7,763 bases of DNA from NCBI GenBank assembly GCA_017528675.1, contig JAFXOO010000401.1, positions 1 to 7,763 of the forward strand, given 5' to 3'. The position numbers were made by a program, and so were the translations under genes. Source of the DNA: Oscillospiraceae bacterium (GTDB taxonomy: Bacteria > Bacillota > Clostridia > Oscillospirales > Ruminococcaceae). The notes beneath the pieces were generated by a model. That model had not been told where the DNA came from. It was given only the letters and a program-made list of their open reading frames with translations, and did not search any database. Each line of letters opens with the position of its first letter. The stretch's first letter is position 1. This document shows positions 1-5,941 of this stretch, one piece after another.

Positions 1-1297
1 ACACCGTCCGTGCCTCAAAGGCATTGATGATCGGCATGCCATAGAGCGGCGAAGTCTCGTCATCAAGTGCCGAGGGGTTCACGACATCGTTTGCACCGAT
101 GACAATGGCAACGTCCGTGTTGGCCATCTGCGGATTCATCTCGTCCGCCGTTTTGAGCTGCTCATAGGGCACATTCGCCTCCGCCAGCAGCACATTCATG
201 TGACCGGGCATACGGCCTGCCACCGGATGAATCGCAAAGCTGACTTCTGCGCCGTTCTCCTCCAGCTTGTCACAGAGCTCCTTGACAGCGTGCTGCGCCT
301 GCGCAACCGCCATACCATAGCCCGGAATGAACACAACCGAGCTTGCCGCTTCAAGAATGAGATAGGCATCCTCGACCGACATCGCCTTCGGCTCCTTGCC
401 GGAGCCTGCGCCCGCCTTTGATTTCGTTGCGCCGGGAGAGCTGAACAGCAGCGACACAAGCGTGCGGTTCATCGCCTTGCACATGATAAGCGTCAGAATC
501 AGGCCGGATGTGCCGACAAGGCACCCGGAAACCACCAGCACGGAATTGCTCAGCGCAAGTCCTGCAAACGCCGCCGCAAGACCGGAAAACGCATTCAGCA
601 GCGAGATAATAACCGGCATGTCGCCGCCGCCGATGGCAACCACCATCGTAAAGCCCAGAATCAGGTAAGCCGCCGTTGTCACGACAATGCCGATGAGCCC
701 AAGCTGTGTGTCGCCATTTGCAATGCTCACTGCATAGAGCACCACGCCCACAAGACCGCTGATCGCCAGAATCGCATTGACTGCATTTTTCGCAGGAATT
801 GTAATATTTTTCCTGAACAGCTTGCCGGAGAGCTTGCCCCAGGCTACCACCGAACCTGTGAATGCCACAGCACCAATGGCGATGGTCAGCCCCAGCGTCA
901 CAGCCGAGAACACATTCACATTCGGGTCAGTAAGGTACTGTGTCAGCGCCACGAGCAGCGAGCTCAGACCGCCAAAGCCGTTAAAGAGCGCCACAAGCTG
1001 CGGCATTCCCGTCATTTCGACTTTTTTTGCCCACACAGCGCCGATCACGCCGCCGACCAGAATCGCTGCCGCCGTCCAGAGATAGGCGTTCTGCAAGGGC
1101 GGTGCAAGAAGCGTGGAAGTCACTTCCTTTTCGAGCAGTACCGTCACCACGGCGATCAGCATGCCGACCGAGGAGAGCAGATTGCCCTTTCTGGCCGTAT
1201 CCGCCTTGCCGAGGAGCTTGATGCCCCGGATGAACAGAACCGCCGAAACCATGTAAAGTACAGTTGTGAGGACGGCACGGAGATTGTCAAGACTCAC
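1..1297 (-). CDS. pntB: NAD(P) transhydrogenase subunit beta, C-terminus cut by window edge
   Basis: Membrane subunit of the proton-translocating transhydrogenase, which transfers hydride from NADH to NADP+ at the cost of proton motive force. I translated this frame by hand: it is open for 432 codons from a GTG at 1297 to the left edge, with no stop or frameshift. The family is usually about 460 residues, so roughly 30 are missing. Residues 1 to about 280 are mostly hydrophobic (membrane domain II). A Lys/Gly/Ala-rich linker follows at about 285-305, then the NADP(H)-binding domain III. Domain III shows the family signatures GYGMAVAQAQ (326-335), MPGHMNVLLAEANVPY (363-378) and IGANDVVNPSA (400-410). 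The GTG is chosen because it forms a GTGA overlap with the pntAB stop and because the translation from it matches the family N-terminus in length. Identity is very secure; the exact start is slightly less so. Confidence 0.96.
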   Translation of the reverse strand, partial: MSLDNLRAVLTTVLYMVSAVLFIRGIKLLGKADTARKGNLLSSVGMLIAVVTVLLEKEVTSTLLAPPLQNAYLWTAAAILVGGVIGAVWAKKVEMTGMPQLVALFNGFGGLSSLLVALTQYLTDPNVNVFSAVTLGLTIAIGAVAFTGSVVAWGKLSGKLFRKNITIPAKNAVNAILAISGLVGVVLYAVSIANGDTQLGLIGIVVTTAAYLILGFTMVVAIGGGDMPVIISLLNAFSGLAAAFAGLALSNSVLVVSGCLVGTSGLILTLIMCKAMNRTLVSLLFSSPGATKSKAGAGSGKEPKAMSVEDAYLILEAASSVVFIPGYGMAVAQAQHAVKELCDKLEENGAEVSFAIHPVAGRMPGHMNVLLAEANVPYEQLKTADEMNPQMANTDVAIVIGANDVVNPSALDDETSPLYGMPIINAFEARTV

Positions 1298-1602
1298 TTT
1301 TTGTCATCCCCCTTTTTCTTGAACATGCCGAGCATTCTGTCGGTCACAAGATAGCCGCCGATCACGTTGATGGTCGCCAGCACAATGGCCACAAAGCCCA
1401 TGATATTGCTCAGCATTCCCTCAGTATGCAGCGCCACAGCCGTGGCGGCAATGGCACCCACAATGGTGATGCCGGAGATGGCATTCGTGCCGGACATCAG
1501 GGGTGTATGAAGCTGGCTCGGAACCTTGGAAATGAGCTCAACGCCCAGAAATCCGGCGATGACGAATACAAATACCAGCAGCAGAATCTCACCGATAGCC
1601 AT
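1294..1602 (-). CDS. pntAB: NAD(P) transhydrogenase subunit alpha part 2 (membrane domain)
   Basis: This is the 102-residue membrane piece that is fused to the C-terminus of PntA in E. coli but is a separate subunit in Rhodospirillum-type three-subunit enzymes. With PntB it forms the proton channel (domain II). Three hydrophobic segments are visible at about 4-22, 42-60 and 66-86. Between the first and second lies the family motif VPSQLHTPLMSGTNAISGI (27-45), and the protein ends in a basic/acidic tail (KKKGDDKK). The ATG at 1602 is preceded by an AAGGAGGA ribosome site (1609-1616) that lies inside the last codons of pntAA. Only two bases separate the pntAA stop from this start. The last bases overlap pntB as GTGA. 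The gene sits in the middle of the pntAA-pntAB-pntB operon, and the overlaps suggest coupled translation and fixed stoichiometry. Confidence 0.96.
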   Translation of the reverse strand: MAIGEILLLVFVFVIAGFLGVELISKVPSQLHTPLMSGTNAISGITIVGAIAATAVALHTEGMLSNIMGFVAIVLATINVIGGYLVTDRMLGMFKKKGDDKK

Positions 1603-1604
1603 AG

Positions 1605-2729
1605 TTAGTCCTCCTTGAATCGCTCGTGGATGATTTTGCCGCCCTGTGTCAGCAGACAGCCACGCATGATCTCATCGTCCAGATTGACCTTGAACTCCTT
1701 CGCTTCCCTGTCATAGAAATGCGTCAGAAACGCCGTAAAATTGCCAGAAAGCATCTTGGATGCATCATAGGGCACCTGCCGTTCGAGCATGTCGCCGCTC
1801 ATAATGATGACACCGTTCTCCGTCACAACCTCCTGATCGAGCACGGAACCCTCGACATTGCCGCCGGTGGAAACCGCCATATCCACGACAATCGAGCCGG
1901 GCATCATCCGGTCAAGCACATCCTTCCGGATAAGGCGGGGTGCCCTGCGGCCAAAGACCTTTGCTGTGGTGATAACGATATTGGAACGCTCGCAGACCTT
2001 CGCCTGTGCCTCCTGCTGCATCCGGATCTGCTCCGGCGTCAGCTCCTTGGCATAGCCCTGGTCGGTCTGCCCCATCTCACCGAGGTCAATTTTCACGAAC
2101 GAAGCCCCCAGCGACTTGACCTGTTCCTCCACGACCGGACGGGTATCGAATGCGTCAACCCTGGCACCCAGACGCTTTGCCGTTGCGATTGCCTGCAAGC
2201 CGGCAACGCCGACACCGATGATGAACACCCTCGCCGGGTTGATCGTACCGGACGGTGTGACCATCATGGGCAGAATTTTCGGGAGTCTTGCCGCCGCATT
2301 CACGACCGCCACATAGCCCGCCAGCGATGTCTGGGAGGACTGCACATCCATTTTCTGCGCAAGCGTCGTTCTCGGAATCATTTCAAGGGATACCGCCTGA
2401 ACACCCCTTCCGGCGAAATCATGCAGCAGCTCCTTTTCGTTGAACGGGTCAAGATAGCTCAGGTGGAGCGTGCCCTCTCTCAGCCCGTCAGCACTTGCGG
2501 GCTTCAGGATCCGCAGGACAATCTCGGAATCATAACCGTCCTGCTCCTTTTCGATGATCTGTGCCCCAGCCTTTTCATAGGCAGCATCGGGGAAGCCGGA
2601 CTTCACGCCGGCACCGCTTACCACTTTGAAGGAAAAGCCCATGCCGGCGAGCTTTTTGATATCGTCGGGGATGAGTGCCACTCGTGTTTCACGAGGGTCT
2701 GTTTCCCGGCAGACGAGAATACTTTTCAT
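1605..2729 (-). CDS. pntAA: NAD(P) transhydrogenase subunit alpha part 1 (NAD-binding)
   Basis: This is the soluble domain I of the transhydrogenase, which binds NAD(H) and passes hydride to NADP+ on PntB. It has 374 residues, close to the about 380 of the separate Rhodospirillum subunit. The N-terminal alanine-dehydrogenase/PNT domain begins at once (RETDPRETRVALIPDD). Residues corresponding to those around the nicotinamide site in the Rhodospirillum protein are present: R120, Q125, D128 and S131, within PRTTLAQKMDVQSS. The usual RAQ reads LAQ here. The Rossmann motif is IGVGVAGLQA (171-180), with an acidic D195 in FDTRP at the end of the second strand, as expected for NAD. The ATG at 2729 is chosen because AGGAGG (2737-2742) sits 7 bases upstream and the translation then starts like the family. 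The open frame runs on to 2792, but that upstream ATG coincides with the predicted transcription start. Confidence 0.96.
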   Translation of the reverse strand: MKSILVCRETDPRETRVALIPDDIKKLAGMGFSFKVVSGAGVKSGFPDAAYEKAGAQIIEKEQDGYDSEIVLRILKPASADGLREGTLHLSYLDPFNEKELLHDFAGRGVQAVSLEMIPRTTLAQKMDVQSSQTSLAGYVAVVNAAARLPKILPMMVTPSGTINPARVFIIGVGVAGLQAIATAKRLGARVDAFDTRPVVEEQVKSLGASFVKIDLGEMGQTDQGYAKELTPEQIRMQQEAQAKVCERSNIVITTAKVFGRRAPRLIRKDVLDRMMPGSIVVDMAVSTGGNVEGSVLDQEVVTENGVIIMSGDMLERQVPYDASKMLSGNFTAFLTHFYDREAKEFKVNLDDEIMRGCLLTQGGKIIHERFKED

Positions 2730-2736
2730 GTGCAAA

Positions 2737-2742
2737 CCTCCT
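2737..2742 (-). promoter_or_regulatory. Ribosome binding site deciding the pntAA start
   Basis: On the minus strand this reads AGGAGG, a perfect Shine-Dalgarno core, 7 bases before the ATG at 2729. It decides the start of pntAA against the in-frame ATG at 2792, which has no such site. Confidence 0.9.
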
Positions 2743-2750
2743 GTTGGGGT

Positions 2751-2771
2751 AAAAAATAGCCGTAAACCGGC
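2751..2771 (-). promoter_or_regulatory. Short hairpin with U-run in the pnt leader (possible attenuator)
   Basis: In the minus-strand transcript GCCG (2771-2768) can pair with CGGC (2762-2759) around a five-base loop. A G-U pair could extend the stem by one. It is followed directly by UAUUUUUU (2758-2751). This has the form of a very short intrinsic terminator between the predicted transcription start and the ribosome site. Four to five base pairs is weak for termination, so it may have no function. Confidence 0.25.
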
Positions 2772-2797
2772 CGTTTGACACTTGTGTAACAATTACT

Positions 2798-2826
2798 ATT
2801 CTATCATATTTCCGGAGAATTGTCAA
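2798..2826 (-). promoter_or_regulatory. Leftward sigma-A-type promoter for the pnt operon
   Basis: On the minus strand there is a perfect -35 TTGACA (2826-2821), a 17-base spacer and a -10 TAGAAT (2803-2798, one mismatch to TATAAT). TG one base before the -10 gives the extended -10 form. Transcription would start near 2791, giving a leader of about 60 bases before pntAA. The fit to the housekeeping consensus is excellent and the position is right; no mapping data are available. Confidence 0.85.
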
Positions 2827-2841
2827 GAAATACAGCGGTTT

Positions 2842-2901
2842 CTGCACTGTAGAATCCTGCATCCCTGCGGGGGGTTCTTCTGTAGGATATGCACAGTGCA
2901 G
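2842..2901. repeat. Large dyad between the divergent promoters
   Basis: A perfect 9-bp inverted repeat, CTGCACTGT (2842-2850) and ACAGTGCAG (2893-2901), encloses a second near-perfect 8-bp inverted repeat, ATCCTGCA (2854-2861) and TGTAGGAT (2881-2888, one mismatch that could be G-U in RNA). They are separated by unpaired AGA/ATGC, with a 19-base GC-rich loop. It lies upstream of both predicted promoters, so neither main transcript would contain it. It could be a paired operator for a regulator, a cruciform, a small RNA or a remnant mobile hairpin. No T-run follows on either side, so a terminator is unlikely. Confidence 0.6.
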
Positions 2902-2959
2902 CGTTTCTGTCCGTTCAGATTTGAGGAATGCTTTCGGATAGTTTCTAATAGTTTGATAC

Positions 2960-2988
2960 TTGCATTATCATCTGCCATATGCTATAAT
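2960..2988 (+). promoter_or_regulatory. Rightward sigma-A-type promoter for the transporter operon
   Basis: A -35 TTGCAT (2960-2965) is followed by a 17-base spacer and a perfect -10 TATAAT (2983-2988). TGC immediately before the -10 gives an extended -10. Transcription would start near 2995, leaving a leader of about 85 bases before the ATG at 3080. The -35 is only moderate, but the extended -10 compensates. A TTGATA at 2953 would give a 24-base spacer and is not favoured. Confidence 0.8.
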
Positions 2989-3006
2989 AAATATAAGTGT
3001 CTGCCA

Positions 3007-3066
3007 ATGAGCAGCCCCTGCCGCTCATCGCAGCCAAAGAACGAAAAACAAGGGATGCAACATCCC
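3007..3066 (+). promoter_or_regulatory. Two stem-loops in the leader of the NSS transporter mRNA
   Basis: The first stem is ATGAGC (3007-3012) with GCTCAT (3023-3028) around a ten-base loop. The second is GGGATG (3052-3057) with CATCCC (3061-3066) around CAA, and it ends exactly where the GGAAGGAG ribosome site (3067-3074) begins. Neither is followed by a T-run. They may stabilise the message or tune translation. The sequence does not match a riboswitch class I recognise. Confidence 0.4.
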
Positions 3067-3079
3067 GGAAGGAGCAGTC

Positions 3080-4483
3080 ATGGAAAACAATCGCAACTCA
3101 TTCTCCAGTTCGCTGGGCTTTGTACTTGCCGCAGCGGGCAGTGCCGTGGGACTCGGCAACATCTGGCGCTTTCCGTATCTTGCCGCAAAGGACGGCGGCG
3201 GCCTGTTTCTGGTCATCTACATCATTCTGGTGCTGACCTTCGGCTTCACGATGATCGTCAGCGAGACCGCCATCGGCCGCAAGACCAGACAGAGTGCCCT
3301 CACCGCCTATGGCGTACTGCACAAGCCCTCGAAATGGATCGGCGTATTTGCCTGTATTGTACCGTTCATGATCTTCCCTTATTACTGCCTGATCGGCGGA
3401 TGGGTGCTGAAATACGCCGTGGCCTTCCTCACCGGCCAGGGAATTGCAGCGGCAGGAGACGGTTATTTCACAGGCTTCATCACCGGCGTATGGCCGCCGA
3501 TCATCTTTGACATCATCTTCCTCGGTGCCACGGCATTCATCATCTACCTCGGCGTCAACAAGGGCATCGAAAACCTCTCCAAGATTCTCATGCCGGTACT
3601 GCTGGTCATGGTCATCGGTATCGCCATTTTCTCCCTGACCATCAAGGGCGGTGCAGAAGGCCGCACAGGTCTGGACGGTCTGAAGGTCTACCTCATCCCG
3701 AACCTGCATGACCTGAGCTTCAAGTCGGTCTTTGTCACGGTCATGGATGCAATGGGCCAGCTTTTCTACAGCATCAGTGTAGCAATGGGCATCATGGTCA
3801 CCTACGGCTCCTATTTCAAGGATGAAAGCAACCTGATGCAGTCCGTCAACCAGATTGAGCTGTTCGACACGCTCGTGGCATTCCTGGCAGGTGTCATGAT
3901 TATCCCGGCTGTGTTCGTATTCCTCGGTGAGGAGGGCATGTCCGCAGGCCCCGGCCTGATGTTTGTTGCGCTCCCGAAGGTATTCCAGGCAATGGGGCCG
4001 GTCGGCAATATCATCGGTGCAGTATTCTTCATCATGGTGCTGCTTGCAGCGCTCACCAGCTCCATGTCCATCCTCGAAACGGTCGTTGCGAGCCTCATGG
4101 ATGCCTTCGGCTGGAGCCGCAGACTCGCCGTCATCGTGGAAAGCAGCATCGGCCTTCTCCTGAGCATCGTGATCTGCCTCGGCTATAACGTATTCTATTT
4201 CGAGGCGCATCTCCCGAACCAGGCACCCGACCAGACCGCACAGCTCCTTGACATCTTCGACTATGTCAGCAACAACATTCTCATGCCCATTGTGGCAATC
4301 GGCACCTGCATTCTGGTCGGCTGGCTCATCAAGCCCAAGACCATCATTGATGAAGCGACCAAGAACGGCGAGAAGTTCGGCAGAAAGGGTCTGTATATCG
4401 TCATGGTCAAATTCGTGGCACCCGTACTGCTGCTGCTTCTGCTGCTCGGCGCATTCGGCGTGTTCAACAAGGTGATGGGATGA
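3080..4483 (+). CDS. Sodium-dependent amino-acid transporter, NSS/SNF family
   Basis: Imports amino acids (or related amines) with sodium, in the neurotransmitter:sodium symporter family with the LeuT fold. It has 467 residues and appears to have 11 rather than 12 membrane helices, like bacterial MhsT/Tyt1; the last is at about 437-462. TM1 has GSAVGLGNIWRFPY (20-33), with G20, A22, V23, N27 and R30 at the same numbers as in LeuT. E62 in TM2, PYY (100-102) in TM3, GQLFYSIS (226-233) at the unwound part of TM6, TSS (326-328) in TM8 and the D391/D394 pair in TM10 match the sodium, substrate and gate positions known for the family. The ATG at 3080 follows GGAAGGAG by 5 bases. The stop overlaps the next gene as ATGA. 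The substrate cannot be read from sequence; the azlCD neighbours hint at hydrophobic or branched-chain amino acids. Confidence 0.95.
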   Translation: MENNRNSFSSSLGFVLAAAGSAVGLGNIWRFPYLAAKDGGGLFLVIYIILVLTFGFTMIVSETAIGRKTRQSALTAYGVLHKPSKWIGVFACIVPFMIFPYYCLIGGWVLKYAVAFLTGQGIAAAGDGYFTGFITGVWPPIIFDIIFLGATAFIIYLGVNKGIENLSKILMPVLLVMVIGIAIFSLTIKGGAEGRTGLDGLKVYLIPNLHDLSFKSVFVTVMDAMGQLFYSISVAMGIMVTYGSYFKDESNLMQSVNQIELFDTLVAFLAGVMIIPAVFVFLGEEGMSAGPGLMFVALPKVFQAMGPVGNIIGAVFFIMVLLAALTSSMSILETVVASLMDAFGWSRRLAVIVESSIGLLLSIVICLGYNVFYFEAHLPNQAPDQTAQLLDIFDYVSNNILMPIVAIGTCILVGWLIKPKTIIDEATKNGEKFGRKGLYIVMVKFVAPVLLLLLLLGAFGVFNKVMG

Positions 4484-5178
4484 CCCGGAGCGCATTTGGA
4501 AAGGGTCTGGTGCACGGCATCCCGATCGGACTGGGCTATCTGTCGGTTTCCTTCGGCTTCGGCATCTTAGCGGTCAAGGCAGGGCTCTCCGTCCTGGAGG
4601 CATCGCTGGTCTCGCTGACGAACCTCACCTCCGCCGGACAGGCAGCAGGCGTGGACGTCATCGCAGCCGGCGGTTCACTGCTTGAAATGGCGCTCGTGCA
4701 GTTCACCATCAACATCCGCTATGCGCTCATGGCGCTCTCCCTGTCCCAGAAGCTCGACAGCAGCTTTACATTCCCGCACCGGCTGCTTGCTGCCTACGGC
4801 ATCACGGACGAGATATTCGGAGTCTGTGCTTCGCAGGAGGAGCCGCTGCGCCCGTCGTACATGTATGGCATCATCAGTATTTCCACCGCCGGCTGGGTCA
4901 CGGGAACATTCCTCGGGGCCGCAGCCGGTGAGCTGCTCCCGCCGGCTGTTTCGTCGGCGCTTGGCATCGTGCTTTACGGCATGTTCCTGGCGATCATCGT
5001 GCCGCCCGCCCGCAGGGAGCGCAGCGTGCTGATTGTTGTCGCCGTGGCAGCGCTGCTGAGCATCGGCTGCCGGTATCTGCTGCCGTGGCTGTCAGGCGGC
5101 TTTGCGGTGATTCTGTGTGCCGTAGCAGCATCCGTCCTCGGAGCGCTGCTCTTTCCGAGAGAGGAGGATGCTGCATGA
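4480..5178 (+). CDS. azlC: Branched-chain amino-acid export protein AzlC
   Basis: Large subunit of the AzlCD (LIV-E) exporter, which in studied members expels branched-chain amino acids, analogues such as azaleucine, or other amino acids. It has 232 residues, the usual family size. The N-terminal segment FGKGLVHGIPIGLGYLSVSF, the NIRYALMALSLS block (78-89) and the GITDEIFG block (107-114) are typical of AzlC. Hydrophobic helices follow at about 131-150, 157-176, 182-203 and 206-225. The ATG at 4480 overlaps the transporter stop by four bases (ATGA), with a modest AAGGTG upstream (4469-4474), so translational coupling is likely. The end overlaps azlD in the same way. A partner AzlD follows directly, which supports a functional pair. 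The exact substrate is unknown. Confidence 0.93.
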   Translation: MTRSAFGKGLVHGIPIGLGYLSVSFGFGILAVKAGLSVLEASLVSLTNLTSAGQAAGVDVIAAGGSLLEMALVQFTINIRYALMALSLSQKLDSSFTFPHRLLAAYGITDEIFGVCASQEEPLRPSYMYGIISISTAGWVTGTFLGAAAGELLPPAVSSALGIVLYGMFLAIIVPPARRERSVLIVVAVAALLSIGCRYLLPWLSGGFAVILCAVAASVLGALLFPREEDAA

Positions 5179-5474
5179 GCATTGCAGTCTACATTGCAGT
5201 GATGGCAGGCGTGACCTATCTGATCCGGATGATTCCGTTCGCCTTTTTCCGTAAGAAAATCACCTCGACATTTCTGCGCAGCTTCCTGTATTACATCCCC
5301 TATGCCGTACTTGCCGCCATGACCATCCCGGCGATTTTCTACAGCACCGGGAATTACATCACAGCCATTGCCGGAACGGTCATGGCGCTGGTCTTAGCGT
5401 ATTTCAATCTCCCGCTGATCGTCGTGGCACTCGCCGCCTCAGCAACCGCATTCATCACGGGATTATTCCTGTAG
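5175..5474 (+). CDS. azlD: Branched-chain amino-acid export protein AzlD
   Basis: Small subunit of the AzlCD exporter, 99 residues with three to four membrane helices (about 3-20, 37-55, 60-76, 79-98). The family block TYLIRMIPF (14-22) and the segment YYIPYAVLAAMTIPAIF (39-55) are recognisable. The start is taken at ATG 5175, which overlaps the azlC stop as ATGA and has GAGGAGG (5161-5167) 7 bases upstream. The open frame extends back to 5085, but that part is azlC in another frame and has no ribosome site. It must work with AzlC in the membrane, and the overlap fits equimolar synthesis. Confidence 0.92.
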   Translation: MSIAVYIAVMAGVTYLIRMIPFAFFRKKITSTFLRSFLYYIPYAVLAAMTIPAIFYSTGNYITAIAGTVMALVLAYFNLPLIVVALAASATAFITGLFL

Positions 5475-5486
5475 AAAGGGCTGCAT

Positions 5487-5792
5487 ATGGACAAAAAGAA
5501 GAAATTTCCGCTACTCACCGCCGGAATCATCCTGCTGATCGTTTCGGCAGTCGTGTATGTGCCGATGCTGTTCTGGGCGCTATTTCTCTTTCGGGACATG
5601 TCCCAGCATGTGGGCATCATCGGCGGCGCAGATGCCCCGACGGCAGAATTCCTGTTCCGCCGGCTGTTCAGTGAGCCGGGCTTCTGGATCACGCTTGCCG
5701 GCGGATTTCTCAGCACGACGGGGCTGACCGCAGGCGTTTTGATGACGTTTGCGGGTGTTCTGGAGCGCATCGGCAAACCCAAAGCCCCCTGA
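5487..5792 (+). CDS. Small membrane protein with GIIGGAD-PT (decarboxylase-beta-like) motif
   Basis: A 101-residue protein of unknown function. It has a lysine-rich start (DKKKK), one hydrophobic helix at about 8-35, a short polar stretch, then GIIGGADAPTAEF (43-55), and a second helix at about 67-92 followed by a basic end. The motif GIIGGADGPT is a hallmark of the beta subunit of sodium-translocating decarboxylases (OadB, GcdB, MmdB; about 370-430 residues), where its Asp lies in a membrane re-entrant region used for sodium. Here Gly is replaced by Ala and the protein is far too short to be that subunit. The ATG at 5487 follows AAAGGG (5475-5480). The gap to azlD is 12 bases, so it belongs to the operon. 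It could be an accessory subunit, a sodium-sensing protein or a degenerate fragment; the clean start, stop and codon use favour a real gene. Confidence 0.8.
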   Translation: MDKKKKFPLLTAGIILLIVSAVVYVPMLFWALFLFRDMSQHVGIIGGADAPTAEFLFRRLFSEPGFWITLAGGFLSTTGLTAGVLMTFAGVLERIGKPKAP

Positions 5793-5823
5793 ATGCAGGC
5801 AGAGCCCCCCCCAATAAAAGATT

Positions 5824-5855
5824 TGCCCCGAAGCGTGTCAGAGCGCTTCGGGGCA
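5824..5855. terminator. Bidirectional hairpin terminator between convergent operons
   Basis: A perfect 12-bp stem, TGCCCCGAAGCG (5824-5835) with CGCTTCGGGGCA (5844-5855), closes an eight-base loop. On the plus strand it is followed by a short T-rich TTGTATTGG. On the minus strand it is followed by AAATCTTTTATT, a better though interrupted U-tract. It sits 32 bases after the last transporter-operon gene and 87 bases after the stop of the convergent lipoprotein gene, so it probably ends transcription from both sides. A run of eight C (5805-5812) lies just before it. Confidence 0.8.
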
Positions 5856-5941
5856 TTGTATTGGCATAGCTGCTAAGCGAAGGGCGTACTACTTCTGTAT
5901 CAGCGCCATTTTGATTCCAGTGTTTTTTGAACTGTCATCCT

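Larger units (their letters stand above)
2730..3079. other. Divergent intergenic region between pnt and the transporter operon
   Basis: These 350 bp separate two divergently read operons and contain no credible gene. Read from left to right they hold the pntAA ribosome site (2737-2742), a short hairpin with a U-run in the pnt leader (2751-2771), the leftward promoter (2798-2826), a large dyad (2842-2901), the rightward promoter (2960-2988), two leader stem-loops (3007-3028, 3052-3066) and the ribosome site of the transporter gene (3067-3074). The stretch is more AT-rich than the flanking genes, especially at 2785-2830 and 2941-2998, as expected for promoters. Confidence 0.85.

Noticed and set aside
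1626..2759. Long open frame of 377 codons on the plus strand opposite pntAA
   Set aside because: It is rich in His, Arg and Cys, has no ribosome site or family resemblance, and lies antisense to a clear pntAA. It is a codon-bias shadow.
2730..2792. N-terminal extension of pntAA to the ATG at 2792
   Set aside because: That ATG falls at the predicted transcription start and lacks a ribosome site. The ATG at 2729 has a perfect AGGAGG and starts at the family N-terminus.
2775..2802. Plus-strand TTGACA with a TATTCT 16 bases downstream
   Set aside because: The -10 is poor, it overlaps the leftward promoter, and a better rightward promoter lies closer to the gene at 2960-2988.
2782..3510. Open frame of 242 codons on the plus strand crossing the divergent region
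   Set aside because: It runs through both promoters and the dyad and then overlaps the transporter in a different frame, with Arg/His/Cys-rich content and no ribosome site.
3098..4495. Long open frame of 465 codons on the minus strand opposite the NSS transporter
   Set aside because: Its composition (Asp, His, Glu and Cys rich, no domain) is the mirror of hydrophobic codons on the other strand. The transporter has clear family motifs.
5085..5174. Upstream start for azlD at 5085
   Set aside because: The extra 30 residues are polar, encoded inside azlC in another frame, and unlike AzlD; the ATG at 5175 has a strong ribosome site and an ATGA overlap.
5856..5941. Possible small gene between the terminator and the lipoprotein stop
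   Set aside because: Only very short frames (about 12 codons) with no family resemblance were seen; it reads as 3' untranslated sequence.
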